Of a stretch of DNA of 23,926 bases, positions 1-7,506 are shown piece by piece. Position 1 is the stretch's first letter. Each line of letters starts with the position of its first letter. Origin of the DNA: a virus. Both the position numbers and the translations under genes were made by a program. The DNA lies in IMG/VR virus record IMGVR_UViG_3300006332_000143, positions 1-23,926 of that record. The stretch is one strand, 5' to 3'. The notes under the pieces are model-generated. The model worked only from the letters and a program-made list of their open reading frames with translations, searched no databases and was not told where the DNA came from.

Positions 1-107
1 GCTTCAATACCATTAGTTAATCTAACTCTTGCAACCTTTCTTAATGCAGAATTAGGCTTTTTAGGTGTAGTAGTGTATACACGGGTACACACACCCCTCT
101 TTTGAGG
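1..107 (-). pseudogene. rpsL: Internal fragment of ribosomal protein S12 gene, joined to the phage primase gene
   Basis: The reverse strand from 107 to 1 encodes 35 residues of the most conserved part of ribosomal protein S12, including the segments [20 protein letters not shown] and [15 protein letters not shown]. The fragment has neither the S12 start nor its end, because the window stops here. It is in a different reading frame from the phage primase gene, which runs into it. The PQKR and NGIE spellings and the AT-rich codons look more like an alphaproteobacterial S12 than a cyanobacterial one; that is judged from memory. The join falls at a short CTCAAAAGAGGGG stretch that could be coded by either partner. 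A chimeric assembly or illegitimate recombination is more likely than a functional gene. Confidence 0.85.
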
Positions 108-2632
108 ACTGTTCTCCAGTCATTAGCCCATGGAGTGCCTTTTAATATTCGTTTAAGACTTGGGTGGGTGTTGGAGATTAGGAGCGTTGTTGGTGCTCCA
201 ATTCCTCCCTCTATTTTAAGACCCAAATTCTGCAAATAGTCATGAGCGATATTTTGTGTGATATCTGGCGAATGTTCCTTGCCTCTTACTATGTCGATCA
301 AAACTCCTAACGAGGTGTCTGGTAAAGATGGAAGTTTTGCGGTTGTGGTAAGTAAGGTGTCGAATAACCTTTGATGATCGGCTGAGGCTCTTGATGGCTC
401 CAGATGCTCTTCGAGCTGAAAAGCTTGAAAAAATTTCGCAGCCATTTCCTCAGTTGCTTCCTCGTCAGAAATTAATGAAAAAGCTCCAGCCAATAAAAAA
501 CCAAACTGATCGCCGAGACGTTGAGAGGAAAGTTGTTTGGAAGCTGCTATGGAAAAAGTTTCAACATTCTTTCTAATGGTTGGCAAAAGTTGAACAGATC
601 GAGCCAACAAGCGGCGGCCCATTTCTGTGTTGACTTTTGCAAGTCTTGGTTTTAATTCTTTCCAGTGATCGGTTATATCTGTTGTTTCGTGTCCTTGTAA
701 TTGAAGCAAAGCAAACCGAGTTTTGTCTGACCCTTGCTTTAATGACGAGGTTATGGAAGATAAGAGGAAGGCCGAGCGAATCTGATACTCGTTGGACGCT
801 CCGGATGAACTGCCTTTGAAAGTCTTGGCTCCGTCGGTTTCACTAGAACTCAAACGAGCGAGTTCTAAGATCCCCTGAATCCGATTCTCATCCGTGAAAG
901 CGTTTGCGTTCTCGGCCTCATCTATGACAAGCGGAATCGCATCAGATTGTAAGTGTTGTCTCAGCCCTGCCTCTGTTGATGATCCTAAGGCAAAAGTAAT
1001 AAAGCCACCTAGTAATGGTTTCACAAAGTCACTTAAAACAGTTGATTTTCCTGACCCAGCTCCACCGACTAGCCAAGCATGAGGACGCCACCTTAGAGCA
1101 CCGCAAATTGGAGCAAGAACAATCCAACCGCATAAAAGAGCGGCTGAGGCGGGTTGCTCCCATCTCATGAGTTTTGCTGTATCAATTAAATATCTTGTTT
1201 CTTCAGTTGATAATGGTTGATCAGATGGACCAATTAATCTTGGACCTCTTTCATATATAAACTCACTTTTAAAACCGCCGACCTCAAATTTTTCTGAGCC
1301 TAAATAAATACGATCTCCAAGATGGCAAACAATTCTATCTCCATCAATCCAAAGACCTCGACCTCTAATTCTTGACGGATCATAAACACCTTGAGAATGA
1401 CTTTTTTGGTAAAGGAAGTCTAAGGCGTCTGACCAGTCAATATTTATTTCACCTGTCTTTTGATTTGGCTTTGGAAAATGTCTAGTCCACCAATTTTTTG
1501 GGGCAATAGATAAAAGATGTCTTTCTGTATGTTTTGCGGCTGTTAATGCAATTACCTGTTTTTGTCCTCTAGGTAAATAAAAATAAGTTTCTTTGTGATA
1601 ACCCAAACAAACAAAAACTTGGTCGTCAGCAATCACCTCCTCATTTTGAATGTTTGGAATATCTTTTCGGCCTCCAAGTAGTCTTTGGAAATTATGTCTC
1701 TTTTGTAGAGCTGCAACACAATTTTCTAATTTGTCATCACTAAGGCAAGGTCTAGGATTTTGTTTAATAGCTGATTGCCAAGTCCTTTTGGCTTCAATTT
1801 CAGAAAGAGGTGGAGAACATCTTAAAACGAAATCATCAAACAAATTACTGGGGCTTCCTTCTGTCCTTAACCCTTTATGGTTTGCCCATTCTGCAACGCC
1901 TAAAAGATCAACAGCTAAACGAAAAGCCGAGTCATTTCTCCCGCCCTCGGCAACTCCATCCTTTATCCAATCCCGATGTTCTCTACTTAGTAAAGCAGTT
2001 AAAGGGATGATCTCATCTTGATTTGATTTACTATTAGCGGGGTGCAGTTCGCTTTGGTGGGTGGCTGCATTGGTGCTTGCTGGAGACTCTTTGAGCATTG
2101 CATCAACTAGAGCTTGGGGAGCTGAGGCGATGTCAGTTTCCTCAGGCCCTAGCCCATCAATCCATTTATAAGAGCCCGTCATTGGGTGGTAGCCACAGCA
2201 AATCGATTGTGTTCCTGACCACCTCAATTCCAAATGCTCTTGTTTGTTATCGTCTCCCTTTTTTCCAGTTCCAAGTTTTGTTGTCTCAATATCTTTCCAG
2301 AATTTTTGATCAACTTTATAGAAAGCGGAATATCTTCCACGACGTCCTGATGTAACTTGAACAGTTTTTGGAAGTTCATCAAGATTGAATTTGTCTTTTA
2401 ATAATTCAGAGGCACTTTCACCATCAACATCTACAACTAAAAGACCATTAGAAGGCTCCCCGCATAGGACACCAACGGCCTTGCATTTTGTAACAGGGCG
2501 GGACAATTCGATTTCAATATCTTCTTTAGTGAGTCTTTTTTTCTGCCAACTTTTCTGATAAGGGCCTTTGTTATCTCCAACAGGAACAAGTCGCCAATCG
2601 TCAGGAAGATTTTGGATGAGTTTACTTAGCAT
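41..2632 (-). CDS. Phage primase-polymerase / P-loop helicase, C-terminus replaced by rpsL-derived residues
   Basis: This 863-residue protein is probably the replication initiator, priming and unwinding phage DNA. The N-terminus looks like a bifunctional primase-polymerase domain: a [10 protein letters not shown] turn leads into a VVDVDG strand, with D68 and D70 as probable metal ligands. A linker follows, then a P-loop ATPase domain with Walker [10 protein letters not shown] near residue 522 and Walker B VIDEAEN near residue 568. The native end reads like the common phage form ending in WRTVLKR. After that, about 20 residues come from the rpsL sequence read out of frame, so the true C-terminus is missing. 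The start ATG lies within the end of the upstream 74-residue gene, implying translational coupling in the same minus-strand operon. Confidence 0.8.
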   Translation of the reverse strand: MLSKLIQNLPDDWRLVPVGDNKGPYQKSWQKKRLTKEDIEIELSRPVTKCKAVGVLCGEPSNGLLVVDVDGESASELLKDKFNLDELPKTVQVTSGRRGRYSAFYKVDQKFWKDIETTKLGTGKKGDDNKQEHLELRWSGTQSICCGYHPMTGSYKWIDGLGPEETDIASAPQALVDAMLKESPASTNAATHQSELHPANSKSNQDEIIPLTALLSREHRDWIKDGVAEGGRNDSAFRLAVDLLGVAEWANHKGLRTEGSPSNLFDDFVLRCSPPLSEIEAKRTWQSAIKQNPRPCLSDDKLENCVAALQKRHNFQRLLGGRKDIPNIQNEEVIADDQVFVCLGYHKETYFYLPRGQKQVIALTAAKHTERHLLSIAPKNWWTRHFPKPNQKTGEINIDWSDALDFLYQKSHSQGVYDPSRIRGRGLWIDGDRIVCHLGDRIYLGSEKFEVGGFKSEFIYERGPRLIGPSDQPLSTEETRYLIDTAKLMRWEQPASAALLCGWIVLAPICGALRWRPHAWLVGGAGSGKSTVLSDFVKPLLGGFITFALGSSTEAGLRQHLQSDAIPLVIDEAENANAFTDENRIQGILELARLSSSETDGAKTFKGSSSGASNEYQIRSAFLLSSITSSLKQGSDKTRFALLQLQGHETTDITDHWKELKPRLAKVNTEMGRRLLARSVQLLPTIRKNVETFSIAASKQLSSQRLGDQFGFLLAGAFSLISDEEATEEMAAKFFQAFQLEEHLEPSRASADHQRLFDTLLTTTAKLPSLPDTSLGVLIDIVRGKEHSPDITQNIAHDYLQNLGLKIEGGIGAPTTLLISNTHPSLKRILKGTPWANDWRTVLKRGVCVPVYTLLHLKSLILH

Positions 2633-2846
2633 TTATCAAGCTCCTTAAATGTCTAATTTTTGCGACTACTTGTTCCGCATGTTTGAACGTCCATGAATAA
2701 AACCTGATGCGATGTTCTGCAAGTTTTTCAGGATTTTTCAGAAAGGAATCGAAACAATCTTTTGGAATGCGTCCTTGCCAATATTTGTGATATTGACGGA
2801 AAAGCTTCTCAGCCTCGGCTAAGGCTTGGTGTTGAGTGGGATTCAT
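2622..2846 (-). CDS. Small helical protein of unknown function between nuclease and primase
   Basis: This 74-residue protein is not recognised. It is charged and mostly helical in appearance, with several aromatic residues (YHKYWQGRIP, FYSWTFKH), and has no signal peptide or membrane segment. It sits 14 bases after the VRR-NUC gene and overlaps the primase start by 11 bases, so it is almost certainly co-transcribed and coupled to both. A role as an accessory to replication or recombination is only inferred from this position. The ATG at 2846 has no strong Shine-Dalgarno sequence upstream. Confidence 0.65.
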   Translation of the reverse strand: MNPTQHQALAEAEKLFRQYHKYWQGRIPKDCFDSFLKNPEKLAEHRIRFYSWTFKHAEQVVAKIRHLRSLINAK

Positions 2847-2860
2847 TTTTTCTTAGAGAA

Positions 2861-3232
2861 TTATTTTTTGCCTAATAAGGCGAGAGCGTCAGTAATTGAT
2901 TTTGCTATCCCTGCGATTCCTCCAGCTCCTCTGACTGCGTTGATGAATTTTGTTTGTTGGTCTGTTGCTTTGCCTTTGTCCTTTACCTCTATGGCCACAA
3001 ATTGTGCAATGGATTTTCCGACGTCTGCACTTGAAATAGTAATCGTCTTCCAACCAATCAAATCTGAAGAACCGGGAGCCAATCCGAATTTAACAAGGCG
3101 ACCGTTTTGGTCCATGAGGGCTCCAGTGTTATTTCTGAAAAGTCGAGTATCACCCTTTGAGCATCCGAGGCGGATCTGATTCTGTTTGAGCTGTTCATTG
3201 CTCCCACCTCTGGAATTTGCTTTTGAGTGCAT
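2861..3232 (-). CDS. VRR-NUC domain nuclease
   Basis: This 123-residue protein matches the stand-alone phage VRR-NUC family of PD-(D/E)XK nucleases, which act on branched or nicked DNA in replication and recombination. Visible landmarks are LFRNNTG at residues 31-37, FGLAPGSSDLIGW at 49-61 with the catalytic aspartate D57, and the E82-V-K84 pair of the active site, followed by the QQ/FINAV helix near 92-100. The length is normal for the phage form. The ATG at 3232 overlaps the end of the helicase gene by 38 bases. Its placement between an SF2 helicase and a primase-helicase fits the common phage nuclease-helicase arrangement. Confidence 0.85.
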   Translation of the reverse strand: MHSKANSRGGSNEQLKQNQIRLGCSKGDTRLFRNNTGALMDQNGRLVKFGLAPGSSDLIGWKTITISSADVGKSIAQFVAIEVKDKGKATDQQTKFINAVRGAGGIAGIAKSITDALALLGKK

Positions 3233-4679
3233 TCCTTCTTTCTCTGGACTGATAAACGTGATATGCCCAGCCCTGAGAGTAGCCTCTTTCTTTTGCTATT
3301 TCAAACAGTTGCTTAAGCGTTCGAGCTTGACCAACCTCTGATCTTTTTTGTTTGCGTCGGTGTCTTTCCCGAGCTGCCATTTGTCTCATCTCTTCCTGAT
3401 GAGCTGTTGGACTTAATTCAATTAGTTCTCCTTTTTCTTGTTTAATTAATTGATTAACTGAAAACTCATGTCCACATTCGGGGCAAATTTTTTCACTTGA
3501 TTCAACAGTACAAAAACAAGTAGGACAACATTTCACAGAGAGCTTTTCTTTGGCCTCTCTTTTCTGTCTAACTTTTTTGCCATCTAATGACCAAAATCTT
3601 TTTGTAGTAGGGAGCCCATGCTCTTTTACGTTGCCAGCATGATCAAGAATAATTGCATTTTCTTTTCCTTCTACAGGTCGCAAACAACGCCCGACTTGTT
3701 GAAGATATAGGCTCAAACTTTTTGTTGGCCTGAGCATTAAACAGCCACCAACTGAGGGGATGTCTGTTCCTTCAGAGATGACCATGCAAGAACAAATTAT
3801 CTGAACTTTTCCTGTTCCTAAATCCTCGATCATTTCCGCTCTTTCATTCTCTGGAGTTTTTGCATGAAGTATTTTTGATTTAATTCCAGATTGAATAAAA
3901 GCCTCATTGACTATTTCCGCATGTCTAACAGTGCAACAAAAAGCAATGGCAGTTTTTGGGTCTAAATATTTTTTGTAATGAGCAACAGCATCACCAATTA
4001 ATTTTCTATCGGACATCGGCTTGTCAATTTCTTCGATGCGATAATCTCCAGCCCGAACCTTTAGGGCGTTTCGATCAATATTATTTGGAGGAACAAAAAC
4101 TCTTGCCTTTGATAAATATCCAAGGTCTGTGAGTTGTTGAGTGTCTGGCCCTTCAACCATTTCTGAAAAAACATTTTTTAATCCTTTTCCGTCGAGCCGT
4201 TCAGGTGTTCCAGTACACCCCAAAATTTTTGCTGTATGAAAATGATTTAAGATTCTTTGCCATGCTCCGCTAGTCGCATGATGAGCCTCATCTACGACAA
4301 TGAGATCAAAATGATTTTCTGGTAGCCGTTCAAGTCTTCGAGCTAATGTCATTACTGAACAAACTTGAATCAGATCATTAGAAATATTTTTCTGGCCAGC
4401 AATTATTGTTCCATGTTTTACATCAATCAATTTCAAGGCGTCGCATGTTTGGCGGACTAATTCTTGACGGTGAACAAGTATGGCTACTTTTTTATTTTTA
4501 GCCGCTGCGAGTTCTGTAATAGCAGAAAACACAACAGTCTTTCCGCCGCCAGTTGGCAAGACATAAAGCAAGGATCTATGGCCTTTTTGAAACGCTCTCC
4601 TGAGAGTCTCAAGGCCGTCCAATTGGTACTCACGCAAAGACAGACGCAAACGAATAAAGACATATCTGGGAACATACAA
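3195..4679 (-). CDS. DEAH-box superfamily 2 helicase with C-terminal zinc ribbon
   Basis: This protein of up to 494 residues is an ATP-dependent DNA helicase of the SSL2/type III restriction-like SF2 class found in many phages. Visible motifs are Walker A PTGGGKT at 42-48, DEAH at 130-133, motif III-like GCTGTP at 154-159, and motif VI QQVGRCLRP at 327-335. A four-cysteine zinc ribbon follows (C385, C388, C399, C402). The reading frame has no ATG near its 5' end; it opens with TTG at 4679. A predicted promoter overlaps that position, so translation may start at a downstream TTG (4649 or 4637), just before the conserved LREYQ that usually lies close to the N-terminus. It is the first gene of the minus-strand operon. 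Confidence 0.88.
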   Translation of the reverse strand: MYVPRYVFIRLRLSLREYQLDGLETLRRAFQKGHRSLLYVLPTGGGKTVVFSAITELAAAKNKKVAILVHRQELVRQTCDALKLIDVKHGTIIAGQKNISNDLIQVCSVMTLARRLERLPENHFDLIVVDEAHHATSGAWQRILNHFHTAKILGCTGTPERLDGKGLKNVFSEMVEGPDTQQLTDLGYLSKARVFVPPNNIDRNALKVRAGDYRIEEIDKPMSDRKLIGDAVAHYKKYLDPKTAIAFCCTVRHAEIVNEAFIQSGIKSKILHAKTPENERAEMIEDLGTGKVQIICSCMVISEGTDIPSVGGCLMLRPTKSLSLYLQQVGRCLRPVEGKENAIILDHAGNVKEHGLPTTKRFWSLDGKKVRQKREAKEKLSVKCCPTCFCTVESSEKICPECGHEFSVNQLIKQEKGELIELSPTAHQEEMRQMAARERHRRKQKRSEVGQARTLKQLFEIAKERGYSQGWAYHVYQSRERRNALKSKFQRWEQ

Positions 4680-4731
4680 ACGTAGGTTGACGAGGGTGTC
4701 AAGTACGTTATGTTCAAAACGTCAAAAGACG
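4674..4731. promoter_or_regulatory. Divergent promoter/operator region between helicase and RecE-like operons
   Basis: The space between the two divergent operons holds a perfect inverted repeat, TTGAC (4687-4691) and GTCAA (4698-4702), with a six-base spacer. The left arm starts a plus-strand -35 candidate TTGACG, followed after 16 bases by TATGTT. The right arm is part of a minus-strand -35 TTGACA (4702-4697), with a weak -10 about 17 bases on. A second perfect palindrome, CGTC-AAAA-GACG, lies at 4720-4731, just ahead of the nuclease start codon. Both arms sit on -35 boxes, so a protein bound here could control both operons together. Promoter assignment is by eye. Confidence 0.5.
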
Positions 4732-4736
4732 ATTTT

Positions 4737-5573
4737 ATGCCAATTCCATTCGACGACTATTTGGCGATCAAAGCGGTTAATTGTTCCTTTTTAAAAGATT
4801 TTGAAAGGAGCCCCGCTCATGCTTACGCTAAAAATCTAGACCCAAAAAGAGAGCCACCCTCTCCAGTAATGCAAGCCGCATTTGATTATGGAACAGGCGT
4901 CCATTGTTATTTGTTAGAAGGTGAAAAAACATATCAAGAGGACATTGTTGTTCGACCTGAATTTTCAAGAACAAAAGCTGACCAAGAAAAAAAGAAAGCT
5001 TTTGAAAAATCCGTTGGTAAAAATCAAACGGTAATATCTTCAACTCAAAATGAAGAAATTTTGGCTTGTTGCAATAGTGCTTTAAAAGTAAGCACTGTTG
5101 AAAAATTATGTAGACAATACGAGGGACAATCTGAGGAAACAATTCAATGGGTTGATGAAGTGACAAGGGTGGCATGTAAAGGCCGCCTTGATCGCCTTGT
5201 AACTATTGATGGAAGGCTTTGGATCATAGATGTAAAAACAACACAGGATGCTCGACCCGATGCTTTTCAAAGATCCATCAACAATTTCTTATACCACTGG
5301 CAAGCCGCTTTTTATCTCGATGGCCTCAGGGCTGCTGGCTACGGCGAGCCTCTTGGTTTTCTCTGGATCGTCATCGAAAAGAAAAAACCGTATGGAGTCA
5401 AAATCTATAAAGCCTCGGACGCATGCATCGCACATGGTCGGGATGGATACCGCTCAGCCCTTAGGAAATATCTTGAATGCTCAACGAAACCATTTGAAGA
5501 CTGGCCAATCTACGAATCCGAGATTGAAGAAATTGACCTCCCTCGATGGGCTAAAACGACCCCCAGTGTGTGA
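4737..5573 (+). CDS. RecE-like PD-(D/E)XK exonuclease
   Basis: This 278-residue protein resembles the PDDEXK-like family related to the RecE nuclease domain, which resects double-stranded DNA ends for a partner annealing protein. Landmarks counted from the ATG at 4737 are GTGVH at 52-56, the aspartate in GRLDRL (D152), the IIDVKTT strand with D165 and K167, and the YHWQAAFYLDGL helix with Q189. An upstream in-frame ATG at 4710 would add nine residues but lies inside the predicted -10 box, so 4737 is preferred. The next gene, recT-like, starts three bases after the stop, which is the classic nuclease/annealase pairing. Confidence 0.85.
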   Translation: MPIPFDDYLAIKAVNCSFLKDFERSPAHAYAKNLDPKREPPSPVMQAAFDYGTGVHCYLLEGEKTYQEDIVVRPEFSRTKADQEKKKAFEKSVGKNQTVISSTQNEEILACCNSALKVSTVEKLCRQYEGQSEETIQWVDEVTRVACKGRLDRLVTIDGRLWIIDVKTTQDARPDAFQRSINNFLYHWQAAFYLDGLRAAGYGEPLGFLWIVIEKKKPYGVKIYKASDACIAHGRDGYRSALRKYLECSTKPFEDWPIYESEIEEIDLPRWAKTTPSV

Positions 5574-5576
5574 ACC

Positions 5577-6284
5577 ATGAATCAAGAATCAAACATCGTT
5601 GAAGCTCCAACAATTCAAGAGACAAGCATTGCTGGAACCGATACCCCATTCCACCCAGAAAAATTTGATGACCTTTGGCGATGGGCCAAAGCGTTTTCAA
5701 CTTCAAGTCTTGTTCCTCCCCATTTCAGGCAAAAGCCAGAGGATTGTTTTGTAGCCCTTCAAATGGCCTACTCCTTAAAAATAAATCCTCTTACATGTCT
5801 ACAAAATATTTTTGTTATTCATGGCCGCCCCGGAATGAGTTCGAGTTTGGCAATTGCCTTGGCCAATGCGTCAGGTGCATTCGCTGGCCCTATTCGATAC
5901 AGGATTGAGGGCACTGGAGCTAATCTATCAGTTACTGCTTACGCTCCAACTTATGACGGCGAAATTGTAGAGAACACCGTGACCATGGCTATGGCCATGA
6001 AAGAAGGATGGACAAAAAATTCAAAATATAAATCCATTCCTGAACAGATGCTCAGATTTAGAGCGGCTAAATGGTTGATCAATACAACATGCCCTCAAGT
6101 TTTATTTGGGTTAGACATAAGCCCGCCGGGGTCCAAGTCTGACGCCGCCCCTCCAGTGATGGTCGAAACTGCGGGGCCTTCAACTCATGTTGAAATTTCT
6201 CCTCTAACTTCTTTAAATGAATCTTTAAAAGATGACCTCCCCATTTCTGACAGCAACCGAGTTGGCGAGGCGTTGGAGGACTAA
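5577..6284 (+). CDS. RecT-family single-strand annealing protein
   Basis: This 235-residue protein matches the RecT family, which coats single-stranded DNA and anneals or exchanges strands in phage recombination. Recognisable segments are ALQMAYSLKINPLTCLQNIF, then IHGRPGMSSSLAIALANASG, and the C-terminal core segment SIPEQMLRFRAAKWLI followed by CPQVLFGL. The last 60 or so residues are low in complexity and probably disordered. The ATG lies three bases after the stop of the RecE-like nuclease, so the two are probably coupled. With the SSB just downstream, the phage has a complete recombination module. Confidence 0.88.
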   Translation: MNQESNIVEAPTIQETSIAGTDTPFHPEKFDDLWRWAKAFSTSSLVPPHFRQKPEDCFVALQMAYSLKINPLTCLQNIFVIHGRPGMSSSLAIALANASGAFAGPIRYRIEGTGANLSVTAYAPTYDGEIVENTVTMAMAMKEGWTKNSKYKSIPEQMLRFRAAKWLINTTCPQVLFGLDISPPGSKSDAAPPVMVETAGPSTHVEISPLTSLNESLKDDLPISDSNRVGEALED

Positions 6285-6414
6285 TCTCCAATCGCTCCGA
6301 AATCAACGGTTTAAAAAACAGGGGCCGCCCTATACAAAAATCGGAAATCGTATCCTCTACAAAAGAGAGGATATTGAAACCTTTGAAATTCAAAATCAAA
6401 CATCCACCAAATGA
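6232..6414 (+). CDS. Small helix-turn-helix DNA-binding protein (excisionase/AlpA-like)
   Basis: This 60-residue protein has the look of a MerR/excisionase-type winged helix: FLTATELARRW forms the first two helices, RNQRFKKQGPPYTKIGNRI is the recognition helix and wing, and LYKREDIETF closes the fold. Such proteins bind DNA as excisionase-like architectural factors or as small regulators. The gene overlaps the recT-like gene end by 53 bases and shares an ATGA overlap with ssb, so it belongs to the recombination operon. It is a candidate, though unproven, for binding one of the palindromes in this window. Confidence 0.7.
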   Translation: MTSPFLTATELARRWRTNLQSLRNQRFKKQGPPYTKIGNRILYKREDIETFEIQNQTSTK

Positions 6415-6854
6415 AATCAATTCCAACAATCCAAGCATTCGGCAGAGTAGTTGCAGAGCCGGAGGCTAGATATTTTGAAAACGGAAATTCTGTTTGCAAA
6501 ATTGTTATCTACCTAAACCAAAAATCCAAAAAAGATGATCAAGGAAATTGGGTTGAGACTCCACCTTTAAAAGCTCGGGCGTCGGTCTGGGGTAAACAAA
6601 TGGAGTCAGTTGTTAACACTGTCAAAAAAGGAGACGCCGTTTTTGTTTCTGGAAATCTTGAACAAGAATATTGGAACGACAAAAAGACAGGCGAATTAAG
6701 GACGGCTCTTGCCATTAACTCAGCGTCAGTTGTTGCAGTAGAAGCAAAAAAAGCTGGCCAAACTCCACCGCCTCCAGCTCAACAACCTCAAGCATCAGGA
6801 ACAAATTGGCAATCTTCGCCAGTTGTTCCAAGTAACAGTGATATTCCTTTTTAA
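6411..6854 (+). CDS. ssb: Single-stranded DNA-binding protein
   Basis: This 147-residue protein is a typical SSB. An OB-fold occupies roughly residues 5-112, with landmarks GRVVAEPEARYFENG, VWGKQMESV, VKKGDAVFVSGNLEQEYW and the closing strand ending in INSASVV. A proline- and glutamine-rich linker follows (QTPPPPAQQPQ), and the protein ends in NSDIPF, the acidic-hydrophobic tip through which SSBs recruit partner proteins. The start ATG overlaps the stop of the HTH gene (ATGA). It protects single-stranded DNA during replication and works with the RecT-like annealing protein upstream. A terminator-like hairpin follows. Confidence 0.92.
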   Translation: MKSIPTIQAFGRVVAEPEARYFENGNSVCKIVIYLNQKSKKDDQGNWVETPPLKARASVWGKQMESVVNTVKKGDAVFVSGNLEQEYWNDKKTGELRTALAINSASVVAVEAKKAGQTPPPPAQQPQASGTNWQSSPVVPSNSDIPF

Positions 6855-6910
6855 ATAAAACACGCTAAAAATAGATAGGGCGTTGCACCGTCCTACTCCT
6901 CACACTTCAT

Positions 6911-6939
6911 GGCCCCACCCCATAGGGGCCTCTCTTTTT
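6911..6939 (+). terminator. Intrinsic terminator after ssb
   Basis: GGCCCC (6911-6916) pairs with GGGGCC (6925-6930), followed by TCTC and five Ts. The following gene starts only eight bases after the T-tract, with ACCCACC in between, so this hairpin may also act as an attenuator or leader structure for that gene. No convincing separate promoter is seen between it and the start codon. The rest of the stretch from 6855 holds nothing else I can identify. Confidence 0.75.
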
Positions 6940-6946
6940 ACCCACC

Positions 6947-7213
6947 ATGAAAAAAATTGTTCCAATCGTCTTGGCTGTTAATTCCGTTTTTCTTTTAGGA
7001 ATTATTGGCGGCGGTTTTTTTGGTTATAGATATATTACTAATCCAAAAACTCAAGAAAAACTGATTAAAGAAATTGGTGAAAAAGTTTTGGGTGGAATCA
7101 ATATTCCAAAGGTTCCATCATTTAGCGGTGGAGCAATAGTGCCTGATACTAAAGCGGGGCAAGCAGCGGGCCAAGGATCAACAATCCCGCCGATGGCCGT
7201 CCCTAGATTCTGA
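6947..7213 (+). CDS. Small membrane-anchored protein, function unknown
   Basis: This 88-residue protein has one N-terminal hydrophobic segment (about residues 4-28, rich in glycine at its end), followed by a charged helix and a flexible tail of Gly, Ala and Pro ending in PPMAVPRF. It probably sits in the inner membrane with its tail exposed. I do not recognise a specific family. The start codon is directly preceded by ACCCACC, itself directly after the ssb terminator. It could be a lysis accessory or a superinfection-related protein, but no sequence evidence decides this. Confidence 0.6.
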   Translation: MKKIVPIVLAVNSVFLLGIIGGGFFGYRYITNPKTQEKLIKEIGEKVLGGINIPKVPSFSGGAIVPDTKAGQAAGQGSTIPPMAVPRF

Positions 7214-7237
7214 TTGTTTCATTTCGTTAAGATTGAC

Positions 7238-7274
7238 GGAATGCCCTAGACCTCAAGCATTACATATTTAATAT
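7238..7274 (+). promoter_or_regulatory. Copy 7 of the palindromic operator-promoter element
   Basis: This is the only plus-strand copy of the 26-bp palindrome found at 13-16 kb. The arms are GGAATGCC (7238-7245) and, at the far end, GCATTAC (7257-7263). A -10 candidate TAATAT (7269-7274) sits at the same distance from the palindrome as TATATT does in the other six copies. TAGACC (7247-7252) could act as a poor -35, 16 bases away. The downstream gene is the 53-residue protein at 7299. The -35 is weaker than in most other copies, so promoter activity is less certain than the operator match. Confidence 0.6.
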
Positions 7275-7298
7275 GTGGAGGTCTTTCCAATTATTTTC

Positions 7299-7460
7299 AT
7301 GGAATTAATCACATTGAAAGGTAAAAACGGAGCCGCTCTTAGAACAGCCGCACTCAGCAACCAAAAGACACTTGAACAAAGAGTGACCAATCTCGAAGAA
7401 GAAATGAGAACTCTTTTCTGGATCGTCTCTTTGCTATCAGTCTTTACCCTTCTCACCTAA
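7299..7460 (+). CDS. Small coiled-coil protein with C-terminal membrane segment
   Basis: This 53-residue protein has a heptad-like stretch (LSNQKTLEQRVTNLEEEM) followed by a hydrophobic C-terminal segment (LFWIVSLLSVFTLL). The pattern recalls the small XhlA-type lysis or holin-associated proteins, but this is by architecture only. An in-frame ATG at 7275 would add eight residues; it abuts the predicted -10 box, so the ATG at 7299 is preferred, with GGAGGT some 16 bases upstream. It has its own predicted promoter and a strong terminator immediately after the stop, so it is a single-gene unit. Confidence 0.55.
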   Translation: MELITLKGKNGAALRTAALSNQKTLEQRVTNLEEEMRTLFWIVSLLSVFTLLT

Positions 7461-7467
7461 ATTAAAC

Positions 7468-7494
7468 GCCCTCACTTGAGGGCTCTTTTTTTTT
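7468..7494 (+). terminator. Intrinsic terminator after the 53-residue gene
   Basis: GCCCTC (7468-7473) and GAGGGC (7478-7483) form a six-base-pair stem with a four-base loop. It is followed by TC and a run of nine Ts. This is a strong rho-independent terminator for plus-strand transcription. Confidence 0.85.
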
Positions 7495-7506
7495 GTCTAT
7501 TATTAA

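Noticed and set aside
1-120. rpsL fragment as a phage attachment site
   Set aside because: Integration into an essential gene would have to restore its end, but the fragment is an internal segment, no integrase is nearby and no second copy of the join is seen in the window. A chimera is simpler.
1650-2021. Plus-strand open frame of 123 residues opposite the primase gene
   Set aside because: It is antisense to a conserved gene, has no family resemblance and no promoter or Shine-Dalgarno sequence.
2826-3179. Plus-strand open frame of 117 residues opposite the VRR-NUC gene
   Set aside because: It is fully antisense to a well-recognised nuclease, has no motif or ribosome-binding site, and its composition follows from the opposite frame.
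4484-4717. Minus-strand open frame of 77 residues at the helicase 5' end with ATG starts
   Set aside because: It has proper ATG codons, but the other frame contains Walker A and the LREYQ start of the helicase. The 77-residue sequence is low in complexity and ends inside the helicase.
6858-6883. Possible eighth copy of the palindrome downstream of ssb
   Set aside because: The arms (CACGCTA and GGGCGTTG) match the other copies only weakly, and neither a TATATT nor a -35 lies at the right distance.
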